Source of the DNA: Streptomyces sp. WM4235
GTDB taxonomy: Bacteria; Actinomycetota; Actinomycetes; Streptomycetales; Streptomycetaceae
Direction: 5' to 3'
Length of the DNA: 38,571 nucleotides
Assembly: GCF_001279725.1 (NCBI RefSeq)
Contig: NZ_LGDE01000438.1
Coordinates: 1-38,571 of the forward strand
Under the pieces are notes generated by a model, which saw nothing but the letters and a program-made list of their open reading frames with translations, ran no database searches and had not been told where the DNA came from. How positions within the stretch are numbered: position 1 is the stretch's first letter; each line of letters starts with the position of its first letter. This document shows positions 22,488 through 30,496 of the stretch, in pieces. Made by a program: the position numbers and the translations under genes.

Positions 22488-23505
22488 AGCCGATGAAGTC
22501 CGAGACATGGGCGAACTGAGTCCCGCGGCGCGGCGCCTCTACGCGTTCGCGGTGGAGCGGCACGCCTTCACGCCTCCGGAGGCGACGGCGGCGCTGGGCG
22601 TGCGGGCGGCGGCGGCGATCACCGAACTGGCGGCGGCGCACCTGCTCCAGCGGTCTCCCGACGCGGGACCGGAGCGGTGGAGCGCGGTGGCCCCCCGGGC
22701 CGCGGCGGCCCGGGCGTTGGCCCCGCTGGCGCTGCTCGTGCGCGAGACCCACGACGAGATGGACCGGCTGCGGGGGCGCCTGGAGCGGCTGGTGCCGGCC
22801 TACGAGGCGGGGGCGGCGCACCGGGACCTGAGCGGGGCCGCCCGGCTGGAGCTGGTGACCGACCTGGGGGCGGTACGGGGGCTGATCGCCGAGCTGGCCG
22901 CGTCGGCCGAGGAGGAGATGCTGACCTCGCAGCCGGGCGGCGGGCGGCCCCTGGAGGTGTTGGAGGAGTCGATCGGGCGGGACGAGGCGTTGCTGGCGCG
23001 CGGGGTCCGGATGCGAACCATCTACCAGCACACGGCCCGGTACTCGCGTCCGACCGCGGCCTACGTGGAGCGGGTGACGGCGCTGGGCGCGCAGGTGCGG
23101 ACGCTGGGCGACGGGCTGATGCGGATGTTGGTCTTCGACCGGCACACGGGCCTGATGGCGGTGCCGGACCGGGGCGGGGCGGCCCTGGTGGTGCGGGAGC
23201 CGAGCGTCGTGCACTTCATGACGTCGGCGTTCGACCGCTCCTGGTCGGACGCGGAGCCGTTCCCGGTGACGGTGAGTCCGGAGGCGGCCCGGACGCTGTC
23301 GGACGAGCTGCGGCAGACCATCGTCCGGCTGCTGTCGGAGGGGCTGGAGGACAAGGTGATCGCGCGCCGGCTCGGGATGTCGGAGCGGACCTGTCAGCGG
23401 CACATCGCGGAGATCATGCGGGCGGTCGGGGCGAAGTCCCGCTTCCAGGCCGGGTACTTGCTGTCGACGGCGGCGGCCCTGGAGCCGGCCGCACCGCAGG
23501 AGTAG
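22477..23505 (+). CDS. LuxR-type helix-turn-helix regulator
   Basis: 342 residues from ATG 22477; ATG 22483 and ATG 22507 are also in frame, none with a clear ribosome site. The N-terminal 70 residues look like a TrmB-type winged helix (LYAFAVERHAFTPPEATAALGV), then a coiled-coil-like helix (ETHDEMDRLRGRLERLVPAYEAG). A middle phospholipase-D-like sensor segment (RGVRMRTIYQHTARYSRPTAAYVER) is typical of this Streptomyces regulator class. The C-terminal LuxR HTH (about 282-330) contains LRQTIVRLLSEGLEDKVIARRLGMSERTCQRHI. No receiver domain is present. It probably responds to an unknown ligand and may control the divergent ATP-grasp gene. Confidence 0.85.
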   Translation: MHMPADEVRDMGELSPAARRLYAFAVERHAFTPPEATAALGVRAAAAITELAAAHLLQRSPDAGPERWSAVAPRAAAARALAPLALLVRETHDEMDRLRGRLERLVPAYEAGAAHRDLSGAARLELVTDLGAVRGLIAELAASAEEEMLTSQPGGGRPLEVLEESIGRDEALLARGVRMRTIYQHTARYSRPTAAYVERVTALGAQVRTLGDGLMRMLVFDRHTGLMAVPDRGGAALVVREPSVVHFMTSAFDRSWSDAEPFPVTVSPEAARTLSDELRQTIVRLLSEGLEDKVIARRLGMSERTCQRHIAEIMRAVGAKSRFQAGYLLSTAAALEPAAPQE

Positions 23506-23511
23506 GCGCGC

Positions 23512-23546
23512 GGCCCGGACCGGATCGGCCCGGTCCGGTCCGGGCC
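23512..23546. terminator. Bidirectional terminator
   Basis: A perfect 12-bp stem (23512-23523 with 23535-23546) and an 11-base loop lie between the converging LuxR and LysR genes. Confidence 0.75.
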
Positions 23547-23551
23547 GGCCG

Positions 23552-24490
23552 TCAGATCGGGCCGTGCAACTCCGGGATCAGGCGACCGCGTCGGGACAGC
23601 AGGAAGCGCTTGAACTCCGCGACCGGGGGTGTGTCGGGGTGTCCGTCGAGCCAGGCGACGCCGATCTCGCGGACCGCGCGGGGCGCCGTCACCGTCAGTT
23701 CGACCACCCCCGGCCGGGCCACGGCGGGCGGCGGCAGCAGGGCGACGCCGAGGCCGGCCGCGACGAGGCCGCGCAGGGTCTCGGCCTCCTCCCCCTCGAA
23801 GGCGACCTTTGGGGTGAACCCGGCCTCCGCGCACAGGTCGTCGGTGATGCGGCGCAGGCCGTAGCCGGGCTCCAGGGTGACGAAGGTTTCCTCGGCGGCC
23901 TCGGCCAGCCGGATCCGTTTGCGGCCGGCGAGGCGGTGGTCGTCCGGCACGACCAGGCGCAGCCGTTGTTCGTCGAGGCGGCGGGCCACCAGGTCGGGGG
24001 CGTCGGGCAGCGGTGAGGTGAGGCAGAGGTCGAGTTCGCCGGCGCGCAGCCGCTCCAGCATGGCCTCGCCGTAGTTCTGGACGAGGGAGAAGCGGATGCG
24101 CGGGTGGTCGGCGCGGAAGGCGCGGATCAGGCCGGGGACGGTCTCGGACCCCAGGGTGTGCAGGAAGCCGAAGGCGACCTTGCCGGCGGTGGGGTCGGCG
24201 TCCTGCTGTACGGACTCGGCCGCGCGGGCGATCTCCGCGAGGGCGCCTTCGGCCGAGGCGAGGAAGGTGCGTCCGGCGGTGGTGAGGGCGACGGTACGGC
24301 CCTTGCGGGCGAACAGCGTGACGCCCAGGTCCTGTTCGAGGCGGACCACGGCCCGGGACAGGGTGGACTGCGGCACGCCCAGTTCGTGGGCGGCGCGCGT
24401 GACGTGCTCGTGCCGGGCCACGGCGACGAACCACGTCAGGCGAGGGGCCAGCAGACTTGTCACCGCCATGTCTTCTTCGTAACGGTTCAT
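23552..24490 (-). CDS. LysR-family transcriptional regulator
   Basis: 312 residues from ATG 24490 (AGGGG nine bases upstream); ATG 24496 would add two residues. The LysR helix-turn-helix occupies about residues 15-75: LTWFVAVARHEHVTRAAHELGVPQSTLSRAVVRLEQDLGVTLFAR. The effector domain follows with the two RBP lobes (VAFGFLHTLGSETVPGLIRAF and LDLCLTSPL, then GLVAAGLGVALLPP). It is divergent from an MFS exporter, the standard arrangement in which a LysR protein controls its neighbour. The T-N11-A type site would be expected in the 98 bases between them. Confidence 0.9.
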   Translation of the reverse strand: MNRYEEDMAVTSLLAPRLTWFVAVARHEHVTRAAHELGVPQSTLSRAVVRLEQDLGVTLFARKGRTVALTTAGRTFLASAEGALAEIARAAESVQQDADPTAGKVAFGFLHTLGSETVPGLIRAFRADHPRIRFSLVQNYGEAMLERLRAGELDLCLTSPLPDAPDLVARRLDEQRLRLVVPDDHRLAGRKRIRLAEAAEETFVTLEPGYGLRRITDDLCAEAGFTPKVAFEGEEAETLRGLVAAGLGVALLPPPAVARPGVVELTVTAPRAVREIGVAWLDGHPDTPPVAEFKRFLLSRRGRLIPELHGPI

Positions 24491-24552
24491 TGACATGCAC
24501 CCCTGTGACCTGTGCTGATGCGGCAGTGGATCGATTATGGCGATTCCATGCA

Positions 24553-24582
24553 TTGGACGCATCAAAAACGCGGGCCTACGGT
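24553..24582 (+). promoter_or_regulatory. Promoter of the MFS gene, leaderless
   Basis: TTGGAC (24553-24558), an 18-base spacer, then TACGGT (24577-24582) and six bases before the ATG at 24589. This is a good housekeeping-type promoter whose transcript should begin at the start codon. Confidence 0.7.
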
Positions 24583-24588
24583 TTTGGC

Positions 24589-25869
24589 ATGCCTCCCGCT
24601 CATACCGGGGCACCCGTCATCCCGGGTGCCTCCACCTTGTCGTTTCCCGCACCGGAGCCCCACTCCCCCGGCCGCCCCGGCTACCGCCGGATGAGCCTCG
24701 CGCTCTTCGCCGCCGGGCTCGCCACCTTCGCCCTCCTCTACTCCACCCAGGCGCTGCTGCCCGCGGTCTCCGCGGGTTTCGGCGTGACGGCGGGGCAGGC
24801 CAGTTGGACGGTGTCCGCGGCCACCGGCGCGCTCGCGCTGTTCGTCCTGCCGCTCAGCGCGCTGTCCGAGCGGTTCGGACGGACCCGGATGATGACCTGG
24901 TCGATGGTGATCGCCGTCGCTCTCGGGCTCCTCGTCCCCTTCGCGCCGAACCTGGAGTGGCTGATCGTGCTCCGCGCGGTGCAGGGCGCGGCAATCGCCG
25001 GCATCCCGGCCTCCGCCATGGCGTACCTGGCCGAGGAGGTCAAGCCGAAGGCGCTGGTCGCCGCGATCGGCCTGTTCGTCGCGGGCAACTCCATCGGTGG
25101 CATGAGCGGGCGCATCGTCACCGGATGGGCGGCGCAGGCGTGGGGCTGGCGGGCCGGTCTGCTGACCGTCGGGCTGATGTCGCTGGCCTGCGCGGTGGCG
25201 TTCCTGGTGCTGCTGCCCCGGGCCCGGTTCTTCCGGCCGGCCTCGCTGAACCCGCGCGCCGTGGGCCGCACGGTCGCCGGTCACCTGCGGGATCCGCTGC
25301 TGCTGCGGCTGTACGGGATCGGCGCGCTGTTCATGACCGTCTTCGGGGCGGTGTACACGGTCGTCGGGTTCCGTCTGGTCGACGAGTTCTCGCTCGGACA
25401 GGGCGTGGTCGGCTCGGTCTTCCTGGTGTACCTGGTCGGCACGGCGTCCTCCGCGGCCGCCGGTCGGCTGGTGGCGCGGGCCGGGCGGCGCGGCGCGCTG
25501 TACCTGGCCGTGACCACGACGGCGCTGGGGCTGCTGCTGTCGCTGGCGCACTCGCTCGCCGCGATCCTGGCCGGGCTGGTGCTGATCACCGCGGGCTTCT
25601 TCGCGGGGCACGCGGTGGCCTCGGCGGCGGTGAGCCGGACGGCGAGGACGGGCCGGGCGCAGGCCTCGGCGCTCTACCAGTCCGCGTACTACCTGGGCTC
25701 CAGCGCGGGCGGCACCCTGGGCGCGCTCGCCTACCACTCCTCGGGGTGGGCGGCCACGGTCGGGATCGCGCTGCTGGCGGTCCTGGGTGTCGTGTCGATC
25801 ACCCTGTACGGGTCGCACGCGGCCCGCTCCGAGCGTCGGCCGATGGCCGCGGCGGCGGCCGCGCGGTGA
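24589..25869 (+). CDS. MFS transporter, probable drug/solute exporter
   Basis: 426 residues. After a Pro-rich cytoplasmic start, twelve hydrophobic segments can be traced from about residue 37 (LALFAAGLATFALLYSTQALLP) to the end. The motif-A region reads LSALSERFGRTRMM between helices 2 and 3, and GAVQGAAIAGIPASAMAYLAEE marks helix 4-5 with the antiporter-like pattern. The GRLVARAGRRGAL repeat of motif A is found in the second half. This is the AraJ/YnfM-like branch. The substrate is unknown; the LysR neighbour suggests inducible export. Confidence 0.88.
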   Translation: MPPAHTGAPVIPGASTLSFPAPEPHSPGRPGYRRMSLALFAAGLATFALLYSTQALLPAVSAGFGVTAGQASWTVSAATGALALFVLPLSALSERFGRTRMMTWSMVIAVALGLLVPFAPNLEWLIVLRAVQGAAIAGIPASAMAYLAEEVKPKALVAAIGLFVAGNSIGGMSGRIVTGWAAQAWGWRAGLLTVGLMSLACAVAFLVLLPRARFFRPASLNPRAVGRTVAGHLRDPLLLRLYGIGALFMTVFGAVYTVVGFRLVDEFSLGQGVVGSVFLVYLVGTASSAAAGRLVARAGRRGALYLAVTTTALGLLLSLAHSLAAILAGLVLITAGFFAGHAVASAAVSRTARTGRAQASALYQSAYYLGSSAGGTLGALAYHSSGWAATVGIALLAVLGVVSITLYGSHAARSERRPMAAAAAAR

Positions 25870-25890
25870 CGCGTACCCGCTGAGCGCGGG

Positions 25891-25928
25891 GCCGGCGGGG
25901 ACGTGCCCGAGGGCGCGTCCCCGCCGGC
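25891..25928 (+). terminator. Terminator after the MFS gene
   Basis: A perfect 13-bp stem (25891-25903 with 25916-25928), with further pairing possible in the 12-base loop, 21 bases after the stop. Confidence 0.75.
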
Positions 25929-25937
25929 GTGTCCGAC

Positions 25938-25969
25938 CTGGTCGGGGCGTTCGGGCTGGTCGGGGCGTT
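25938..25969. repeat. Two direct repeats upstream of the ECF sigma gene
   Basis: CTGGTCGGGGCGTT occurs exactly twice with an 18-bp period (25938-25951 and 25956-25969), about 65 bases before the sigma factor start. It may be a regulator site or chance low-complexity sequence. Confidence 0.4.
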
Positions 25970-26035
25970 GCGGAGGCGATTGTCAGACCCCTCCGGTAGC
26001 TTCCGGGTATCGGACCGACCAGGGGGATCGACGCC

Positions 26036-27034
26036 ATGAGTGACCTTGCGACCAGCCCGGAGCTGGATGCGGCCATGGACCGCTACCGGGTCGAACTGAC
26101 CGGCTACTGCTACCGCATGCTCGGCTCCTCCTTCGACGCCGAGGACGCGGTGCAGGACACGTACATCCGCGCCTGGCGGGCCCACGAGAAGTTCGAGGGC
26201 CGCTCCTCGCTGCGTTCCTGGCTGTACCGGATCGCGACCAACGTCTGCCTGGACCGGCTGAACGCGGGGAACAAGCGGGCCCGCCCGATGGACCTCAGCG
26301 CCCCGCAGCACCAGGCCTCCGCCGTGCTGAACGAGCGGCCCGAGGTGACGTGGCTGGAGCCGGTCCCCGACGGGCGGGTGCTGCCGCAGACCGCCGACCC
26401 GGCGGAGATGGCGCTGGCGAAGGAGTCGGTCCGGCTGGCGTTCGTCGCGGCGCTCCAGCACCTGCCGGCGAAACAGCGGGCGGTGCTGATCCTGCGCGAG
26501 GTGCTGGCCTGGAAGGCGGACGAGGTCGCCACCCTCCTGGAGACCACGGTGGCCTCGGTGAACAGCGCGCTCCAGCGGGCGCGGGCGACGCTGGCCGGTC
26601 AGGGCATCCGCGAGAGCGACCCGGCGGATCCGTTGGACGCGGACCAGGCGAGACTGCTGGAGCAGTACCTGAGCGCCTTCGAGGCGTACGACATCACCCG
26701 CCTCACCACCCTGCTGCACGAGGACGCCGTGCTGTCGATGCCGCCGTTCGACCTGTGGCTCCGGGGCCACGAGGACATCGCGGCCTGGCACCTGAACCAG
26801 GGCATCGGCTGCAAGGGCTCCCGGCTGATCGCGACCACGGCGAACGGCATGCCGGCCTTCGGCCAGTACCGGCCGCGCGAGGACGGACTTCCGGGACACG
26901 AGCCGTGGGCGCTCCAGGTGTTGGAGATCTCAGACGGGAAGATCGTCGGGCTCAACGCCTTCCTGGACACCGCCCGGTGGTTCCCGCTCTTCGGGCTCCC
27001 CCAGCAACTCGGCGAGACCGACGAGGGCCAGTAG
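26036..27034 (+). CDS. ECF sigma factor with C-terminal SnoaL-like domain (SigG/SigJ-type)
   Basis: 332 residues, about 130 longer than a minimal ECF sigma factor. Region 2 (about 15-80) contains LTGYCYRMLGSSFDAEDAVQDTYIRAWRA and SSLRSWLYRIATNVCLDRL. Region 4 (about 140-195) contains LPAKQRAVLILREVLAWKADEVATLL and TTVASVNSALQRARATL. From about 210 on, a SnoaL-like cystatin fold (LLEQYLSAFEAYDITRLTTLLHEDAVLSMPP, then VLEISDGKIVGLNAFLD) follows. In this group the C-terminal domain replaces an anti-sigma factor and tunes activity. The gene ends inside an opposite-strand STAS gene. GGGGG lies about eight bases before ATG. Confidence 0.92.
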   Translation: MSDLATSPELDAAMDRYRVELTGYCYRMLGSSFDAEDAVQDTYIRAWRAHEKFEGRSSLRSWLYRIATNVCLDRLNAGNKRARPMDLSAPQHQASAVLNERPEVTWLEPVPDGRVLPQTADPAEMALAKESVRLAFVAALQHLPAKQRAVLILREVLAWKADEVATLLETTVASVNSALQRARATLAGQGIRESDPADPLDADQARLLEQYLSAFEAYDITRLTTLLHEDAVLSMPPFDLWLRGHEDIAAWHLNQGIGCKGSRLIATTANGMPAFGQYRPREDGLPGHEPWALQVLEISDGKIVGLNAFLDTARWFPLFGLPQQLGETDEGQ

Positions 27035-27280
27035 CGCGCGCAGGGACGGTCCGGCGCCGGTGAGCCGGAGCCGGATGCCGGCCCGTCGGGCGGCGAGGGC
27101 CAGTCGGGCCACCGCGTCGACGACGCCGAGGCCGGGCCGGGTCAGCGCGCTGACGTCGCACGCCACCTCGCGCGGGCCGTCCCGGGCGAGCCGGCCGATG
27201 CGTTCGCAGAGCGCGGCGACGTCCCGGGGCAGCGGAGCGGGCCCGGGCACGGTCAGGGGTTCGGGTTCCGTCGTGTCCAC
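26930..27280 (-). CDS. STAS-domain protein (anti-anti-sigma-like)
   Basis: 116 residues from GTG at 27280, with GGAGGT ten bases upstream. The fold shows the STAS pattern: ACDVSALTRPGLGVVDAVARLALAARRAGIRLRLTGAGPSLRALLALVGLAELL. The usual phospho-Ser/Thr loop (D-x-S-x-x-x-S) reads DVSALTRPG, so a Thr is available but not certain. The last third is encoded antisense to the 3' end of the sigma factor gene (105 bases shared). STAS proteins bind anti-sigma kinases or transport proteins; close position to a sigma factor suggests a regulatory link but this sigma class does not use STAS partners as far as I know. Confidence 0.75.
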   Translation of the reverse strand: MDTTEPEPLTVPGPAPLPRDVAALCERIGRLARDGPREVACDVSALTRPGLGVVDAVARLALAARRAGIRLRLTGAGPSLRALLALVGLAELLGEPEEREPPGGVQEGVEPDDLPV

Positions 27281-27373
27281 ACCAGGGTGGACCTCCGGGG
27301 GGCCCGGAACTCATCGGTTCCGGGGCTCGGGGCTGGGCCCTCTGTTGGGGCGTGGCCCGGCGCCCGGTACGAC

Positions 27374-27407
27374 GAACGGGACCGGTGGGGGTCCACCGGT
27401 CCCGTTC
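27374..27407. terminator. Terminator after deoA
   Basis: A perfect 15-bp stem (27374-27388 with 27393-27407) with a four-base loop, 20 bases after the deoA stop. Confidence 0.85.
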
Positions 27408-27426
27408 ACCCGAAGGCGGCCGCGGG

Positions 27427-28704
27427 TCAGGCGATGCGGTCCAGGACGATCGGCGTGGCGGTGAACGAGGTTCCCGCCGCGGCGATGTCGAAGGTGCCGT
27501 CCAGCGCGGACAGCGCGTAGTCGAACTTCTCCGGGGTGTCGGTGTGCAGGGTCATCAGCGGCTGGCCCGCCACCACGGTGTCGCCCGGCTTGGCGTGCAT
27601 CTCGATGCCCGCGCCGGCCTGCACCGGGTCCTCCTTGCGCGCGCGTCCGGCGCCCAGGCGCCAGGCGCCGACGCCCACGCCGTAGGCGTCCAGGCGGGTC
27701 AGCACGCCGGACTCGGGCGCGGTGACCACGTGCTGCTCGCGGGCCACCGGCAGGGCCGCGTCCGGGTCGCCGCCCTGGGCGGAGATCATCCGGCGCCAGA
27801 CGTCCATCGCGGAGCCGTCGGCCAGGGCCTTCTCCGGGTCGGCGTCCTTGATGCCCGCCGCGTCCAGCATCTCGCGGGCCAGGGCCAGGGTCAGCTCGAC
27901 CACGTCGGAGGGGCCGCCGCCGGCGAGGACCTCGACGGACTCGCGGATCTCCAGCGCGTTGCCGGCGGTCAGGCCGAGCGGGGTGGACATGTCGGTGAGC
28001 AGGGCGATGGTCTTGACGCCGCTGTCGGTGCCGAGGGCGACCATGGTCGAGGCGAGCTCGCGCGCGTCCTCGATGTTCTTCATGAAGGCGCCGCTGCCGA
28101 CCTTGACGTCCAGGACCAGCGAGCCGGTGCCTTCGGCGATCTTCTTCGACATGATCGAGGAGGCGATGAGCGGGATGGCCTCGACGGTGCCGGTGACGTC
28201 GCGCAGCGCGTACAGCTTCTTGTCGGCCGGGGCCAGGCCGTCGCCCGCCGCGCAGATGACGGCGCCGGTGGTGTCGAGGACGTGCAGCATCTCCTCGTTG
28301 GAGAGCAGGGCGCGCCAGCCGGGGATGGACTCCAGCTTGTCCAGGGTGCCGCCGGTGTGGCCGAGGCCGCGGCCGGAGAGCTGCGGGACGGCCGCGCCGC
28401 AGGCGGCGACGAGCGGGGCGAGCGGGAGGGTGATCTTGTCGCCGACGCCGCCGGTGGAGTGCTTGTCGGCGGTGGGGCGGGAGAGGGAGTCGAAGTTCAT
28501 CCGCTCGCCGGAGGCGATCATCGCGGCGGTCCAGCGGGCGATCTCGCCGCGGTTCATGCCGTTGAGCAGGATGGCCATCGCCAGCGAGGACATCTGCTCG
28601 TCGGCGACCACGCCGCGCGTGTACGCGTCGATGACCCAGTCGATCTGCTCGGGGCTGAGTTCGCCGCGGTCGCGCTTGGTGCGGATGACGGAGATGACGT
28701 CCAT
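27427..28704 (-). CDS. deoA: Thymidine/pyrimidine nucleoside phosphorylase
   Basis: 425 residues. It cleaves thymidine, deoxyuridine and perhaps uridine with phosphate to give the base and (deoxy)ribose-1-phosphate. Seen in order: the N-terminal helical domain (GELSPEQIDWVIDAYTRG), the phosphate loop DKHSTGGVGDK, the signature SGRGLGHTGGTLDKLESIPG, LDVKVGSGAFMK, and a C-terminal beta domain. GGAAGGAA lies about nine bases before ATG, so unlike pnp and add it has an ordinary leader. The operator at 28743-28758 is 39 bases upstream of the start. A terminator separates it from cdd, so it is probably transcribed alone. Confidence 0.94.
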   Translation of the reverse strand: MDVISVIRTKRDRGELSPEQIDWVIDAYTRGVVADEQMSSLAMAILLNGMNRGEIARWTAAMIASGERMNFDSLSRPTADKHSTGGVGDKITLPLAPLVAACGAAVPQLSGRGLGHTGGTLDKLESIPGWRALLSNEEMLHVLDTTGAVICAAGDGLAPADKKLYALRDVTGTVEAIPLIASSIMSKKIAEGTGSLVLDVKVGSGAFMKNIEDARELASTMVALGTDSGVKTIALLTDMSTPLGLTAGNALEIRESVEVLAGGGPSDVVELTLALAREMLDAAGIKDADPEKALADGSAMDVWRRMISAQGGDPDAALPVAREQHVVTAPESGVLTRLDAYGVGVGAWRLGAGRARKEDPVQAGAGIEMHAKPGDTVVAGQPLMTLHTDTPEKFDYALSALDGTFDIAAAGTSFTATPIVLDRIA

Positions 28705-28742
28705 GAGGGTGACTTCCTTCCGGCGGTGCGTACGTTCGAAAA

Positions 28743-28758
28743 CTCTACGCGCATAGAG
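28743..28758. promoter_or_regulatory. TACGCGCATA operator upstream of deoA
   Basis: CTCTACGCGCATAGAG: the 16-bp consensus with one change in the core. On the minus strand its downstream arm plus the next base reads TAGAGT, a possible -10 element, so operator and promoter would overlap directly. Confidence 0.75.
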
Positions 28759-28790
28759 ACATGCGGGGTGGCATGGAGGGGTGAAGGGGA

Positions 28791-28822
28791 ACGGCCCTTC
28801 CGCACGCGGGCGGAAGGGCCGT
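28791..28822. terminator. Terminator after cdd
   Basis: A perfect 13-bp stem (28791-28803 with 28810-28822) and a six-base loop, 14 bases after the cdd stop and upstream of the deoA promoter. Confidence 0.8.
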
Positions 28823-28835
28823 CACAGGGATGCGG

Positions 28836-29234
28836 CTATCTGAGGTGGTCGGGCCCGAAGGCCTGCGGGAGCATCGCGGAGAGCGGCAGGATGCCCTCCG
28901 GCGTCTCCACCTGGAGTTCGGGGCCGCCGAACTCGAACAGCAGCTGGCGACAGCGGCCACACGGGACCAGGATGTCGCCCTTGCCGTCCACACACGTGAA
29001 GTGCGTCAGTCGGCCGCCGCCCGTGGCCTGGAGGGAGGACACAAGACCGCACTCGGCGCACAGGCCGAGGCCGTAGCTGGCGTTCTCCACGTTGCAGCCG
29101 ACGATGGTGCGGCCGTCGTCGACCAGCGCCGCCACCCCGACCGGAAAGCCCGAGTAGGGGGCGTACGCCCGGGACATCGCGTCCCGGGCCGCCTTGCGCA
29201 GGCCGTCCCAGTCCGGGGCGTCGGCCGTCGTCAC
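28836..29234 (-). CDS. cdd: Cytidine deaminase
   Basis: 132 residues, the small homotetrameric type. It turns cytidine and deoxycytidine into uridine forms. The zinc and catalytic motifs are CAECGLVSSL (Cys and the proton-shuttle Glu) and PCGRCRQLL (two Cys); the substrate motif VGCNVENASYGLG is intact. The GTG start overlaps the permease stop by four bases (GTGA), so it is the last gene of the ABC transporter operon and shares its promoter. Confidence 0.95.
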   Translation of the reverse strand: MTTADAPDWDGLRKAARDAMSRAYAPYSGFPVGVAALVDDGRTIVGCNVENASYGLGLCAECGLVSSLQATGGGRLTHFTCVDGKGDILVPCGRCRQLLFEFGGPELQVETPEGILPLSAMLPQAFGPDHLR

Positions 29235-30496
29235 TTGCCCTGGCCCTTGCGGTACGGCATGCCGTCCGCCTTCGGCATCCTCAGGCGCTGCGCGGAGAGC
29301 GCGAGCACCAGCAGGGTGGTGACGTACGGGGCGGCGTCCACGAACTGGCTCGGGACCGAGTCGGTGACGGCGTACCAGAGGAAGATCAGCACGGCGAAGA
29401 CCGCGGAGACGGCCGCCGGGAGGTACTTCTTCTTGTAGCCCTGCCAGAGCGCGGCGAGCAGGAGCACGATCGCGACGAGCAGCAGCAGCGCGTGCACGTT
29501 CTCGGCGCCACCGCGCAGCTTGAGGCTGTCGATGAAGCCGAACAGGCCCGCGCCGAGCGCCATGCCGCCGGGCATCCAGTTACCGAAGATCATCGCGGCG
29601 AGACCGATGTAACCGCGACCGCCGGTCTGCCCCTCCTGGTAGATCGAGCTGGCGACGATCGACAGGAACGCGCCGCCGAGGCCGGCCAGGCCGCCCGAGA
29701 CGATCACGGCGATGTACTTGTACTTGTACACGTTGACGCCGAGGGACTCGGCGGCCACCGGGTTCTCGCCGCAGGACCGCAGTCGCAGGCCGAAGGTGGT
29801 GCGCCACAGCACCCACCAGGTGCCCGGGATCAGCAGCAGCGCGACGACGGTCAGCAGCGACAGGTCGGTGACCAGACCGCCGATGACGCCGGCCAGGTCC
29901 GAGATGAAGAACCAGTGCTTGCCCTGGAGGTCGGACATCCAGTCGGACAACCCCGGCACGGTGATCTTGTAGATCGGTTCGATCGACGGGGACTGCTTGG
30001 AGGAGCCGCCCGGCGCGTCCGCGAAGGTGAAGTTCGACAGGTACTGGGTGAAGCCCAGGGCGAGGATGTTGACGGCCACACCGGAGACGATGTGGTTGAC
30101 GTTGAAGGTGACCGTGATGATCGCGTGCAGCAGGCCGCCGATGGCGCCACCGATGATGCCGGCCATCACGCCGGTCCAGGGGCCCCACTGGTAACCGGCC
30201 CAGGCACCGAACCAGGTGCCGAGGATCATCATGCCTTCGAGGCCGATGTTGACGACGCCCGCGCGCTCGGCCCACAGACCGCCGAGACCGGCGAGGCCGA
30301 TCGGCACGGCGAGGGACAGGGCGCCCGACACCTGACCGACCGAGGTCAGGTCGTTGGCGCCGCTGATGACGCGGACCAGCGAGATCAGCACGAGACCACC
30401 CGCGATGATCAGCATGATCCAGGGCAGGCTGAGCTTCTGGCGGCCGCCGGACTTCTTCGGGGCGGCGGCCGTCGCGGAAACGGTGCTGGTGCTCAC
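29231..30496 (-). CDS. ABC transporter permease, nucleoside uptake (second)
   Basis: 421 residues. About nine to ten hydrophobic segments are seen, starting at about residue 24. The branched-chain/BPD_transp_2 signature is present: GLGGLWAERAGVVNIGLEGMMILGTWFGAW, then HAIITVTFNVNHIVSGVAVNILALG and RSCGENPVAAESLGVNV, the loop that contacts the ATPase. This matches the YufQ/NupQ-type second permease of bacterial nucleoside importers using BMP-family binding proteins. The GTG start overlaps the first permease by four bases. Confidence 0.9.
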   Translation of the reverse strand: MSTSTVSATAAAPKKSGGRQKLSLPWIMLIIAGGLVLISLVRVISGANDLTSVGQVSGALSLAVPIGLAGLGGLWAERAGVVNIGLEGMMILGTWFGAWAGYQWGPWTGVMAGIIGGAIGGLLHAIITVTFNVNHIVSGVAVNILALGFTQYLSNFTFADAPGGSSKQSPSIEPIYKITVPGLSDWMSDLQGKHWFFISDLAGVIGGLVTDLSLLTVVALLLIPGTWWVLWRTTFGLRLRSCGENPVAAESLGVNVYKYKYIAVIVSGGLAGLGGAFLSIVASSIYQEGQTGGRGYIGLAAMIFGNWMPGGMALGAGLFGFIDSLKLRGGAENVHALLLLVAIVLLLAALWQGYKKKYLPAAVSAVFAVLIFLWYAVTDSVPSQFVDAAPYVTTLLVLALSAQRLRMPKADGMPYRKGQGK

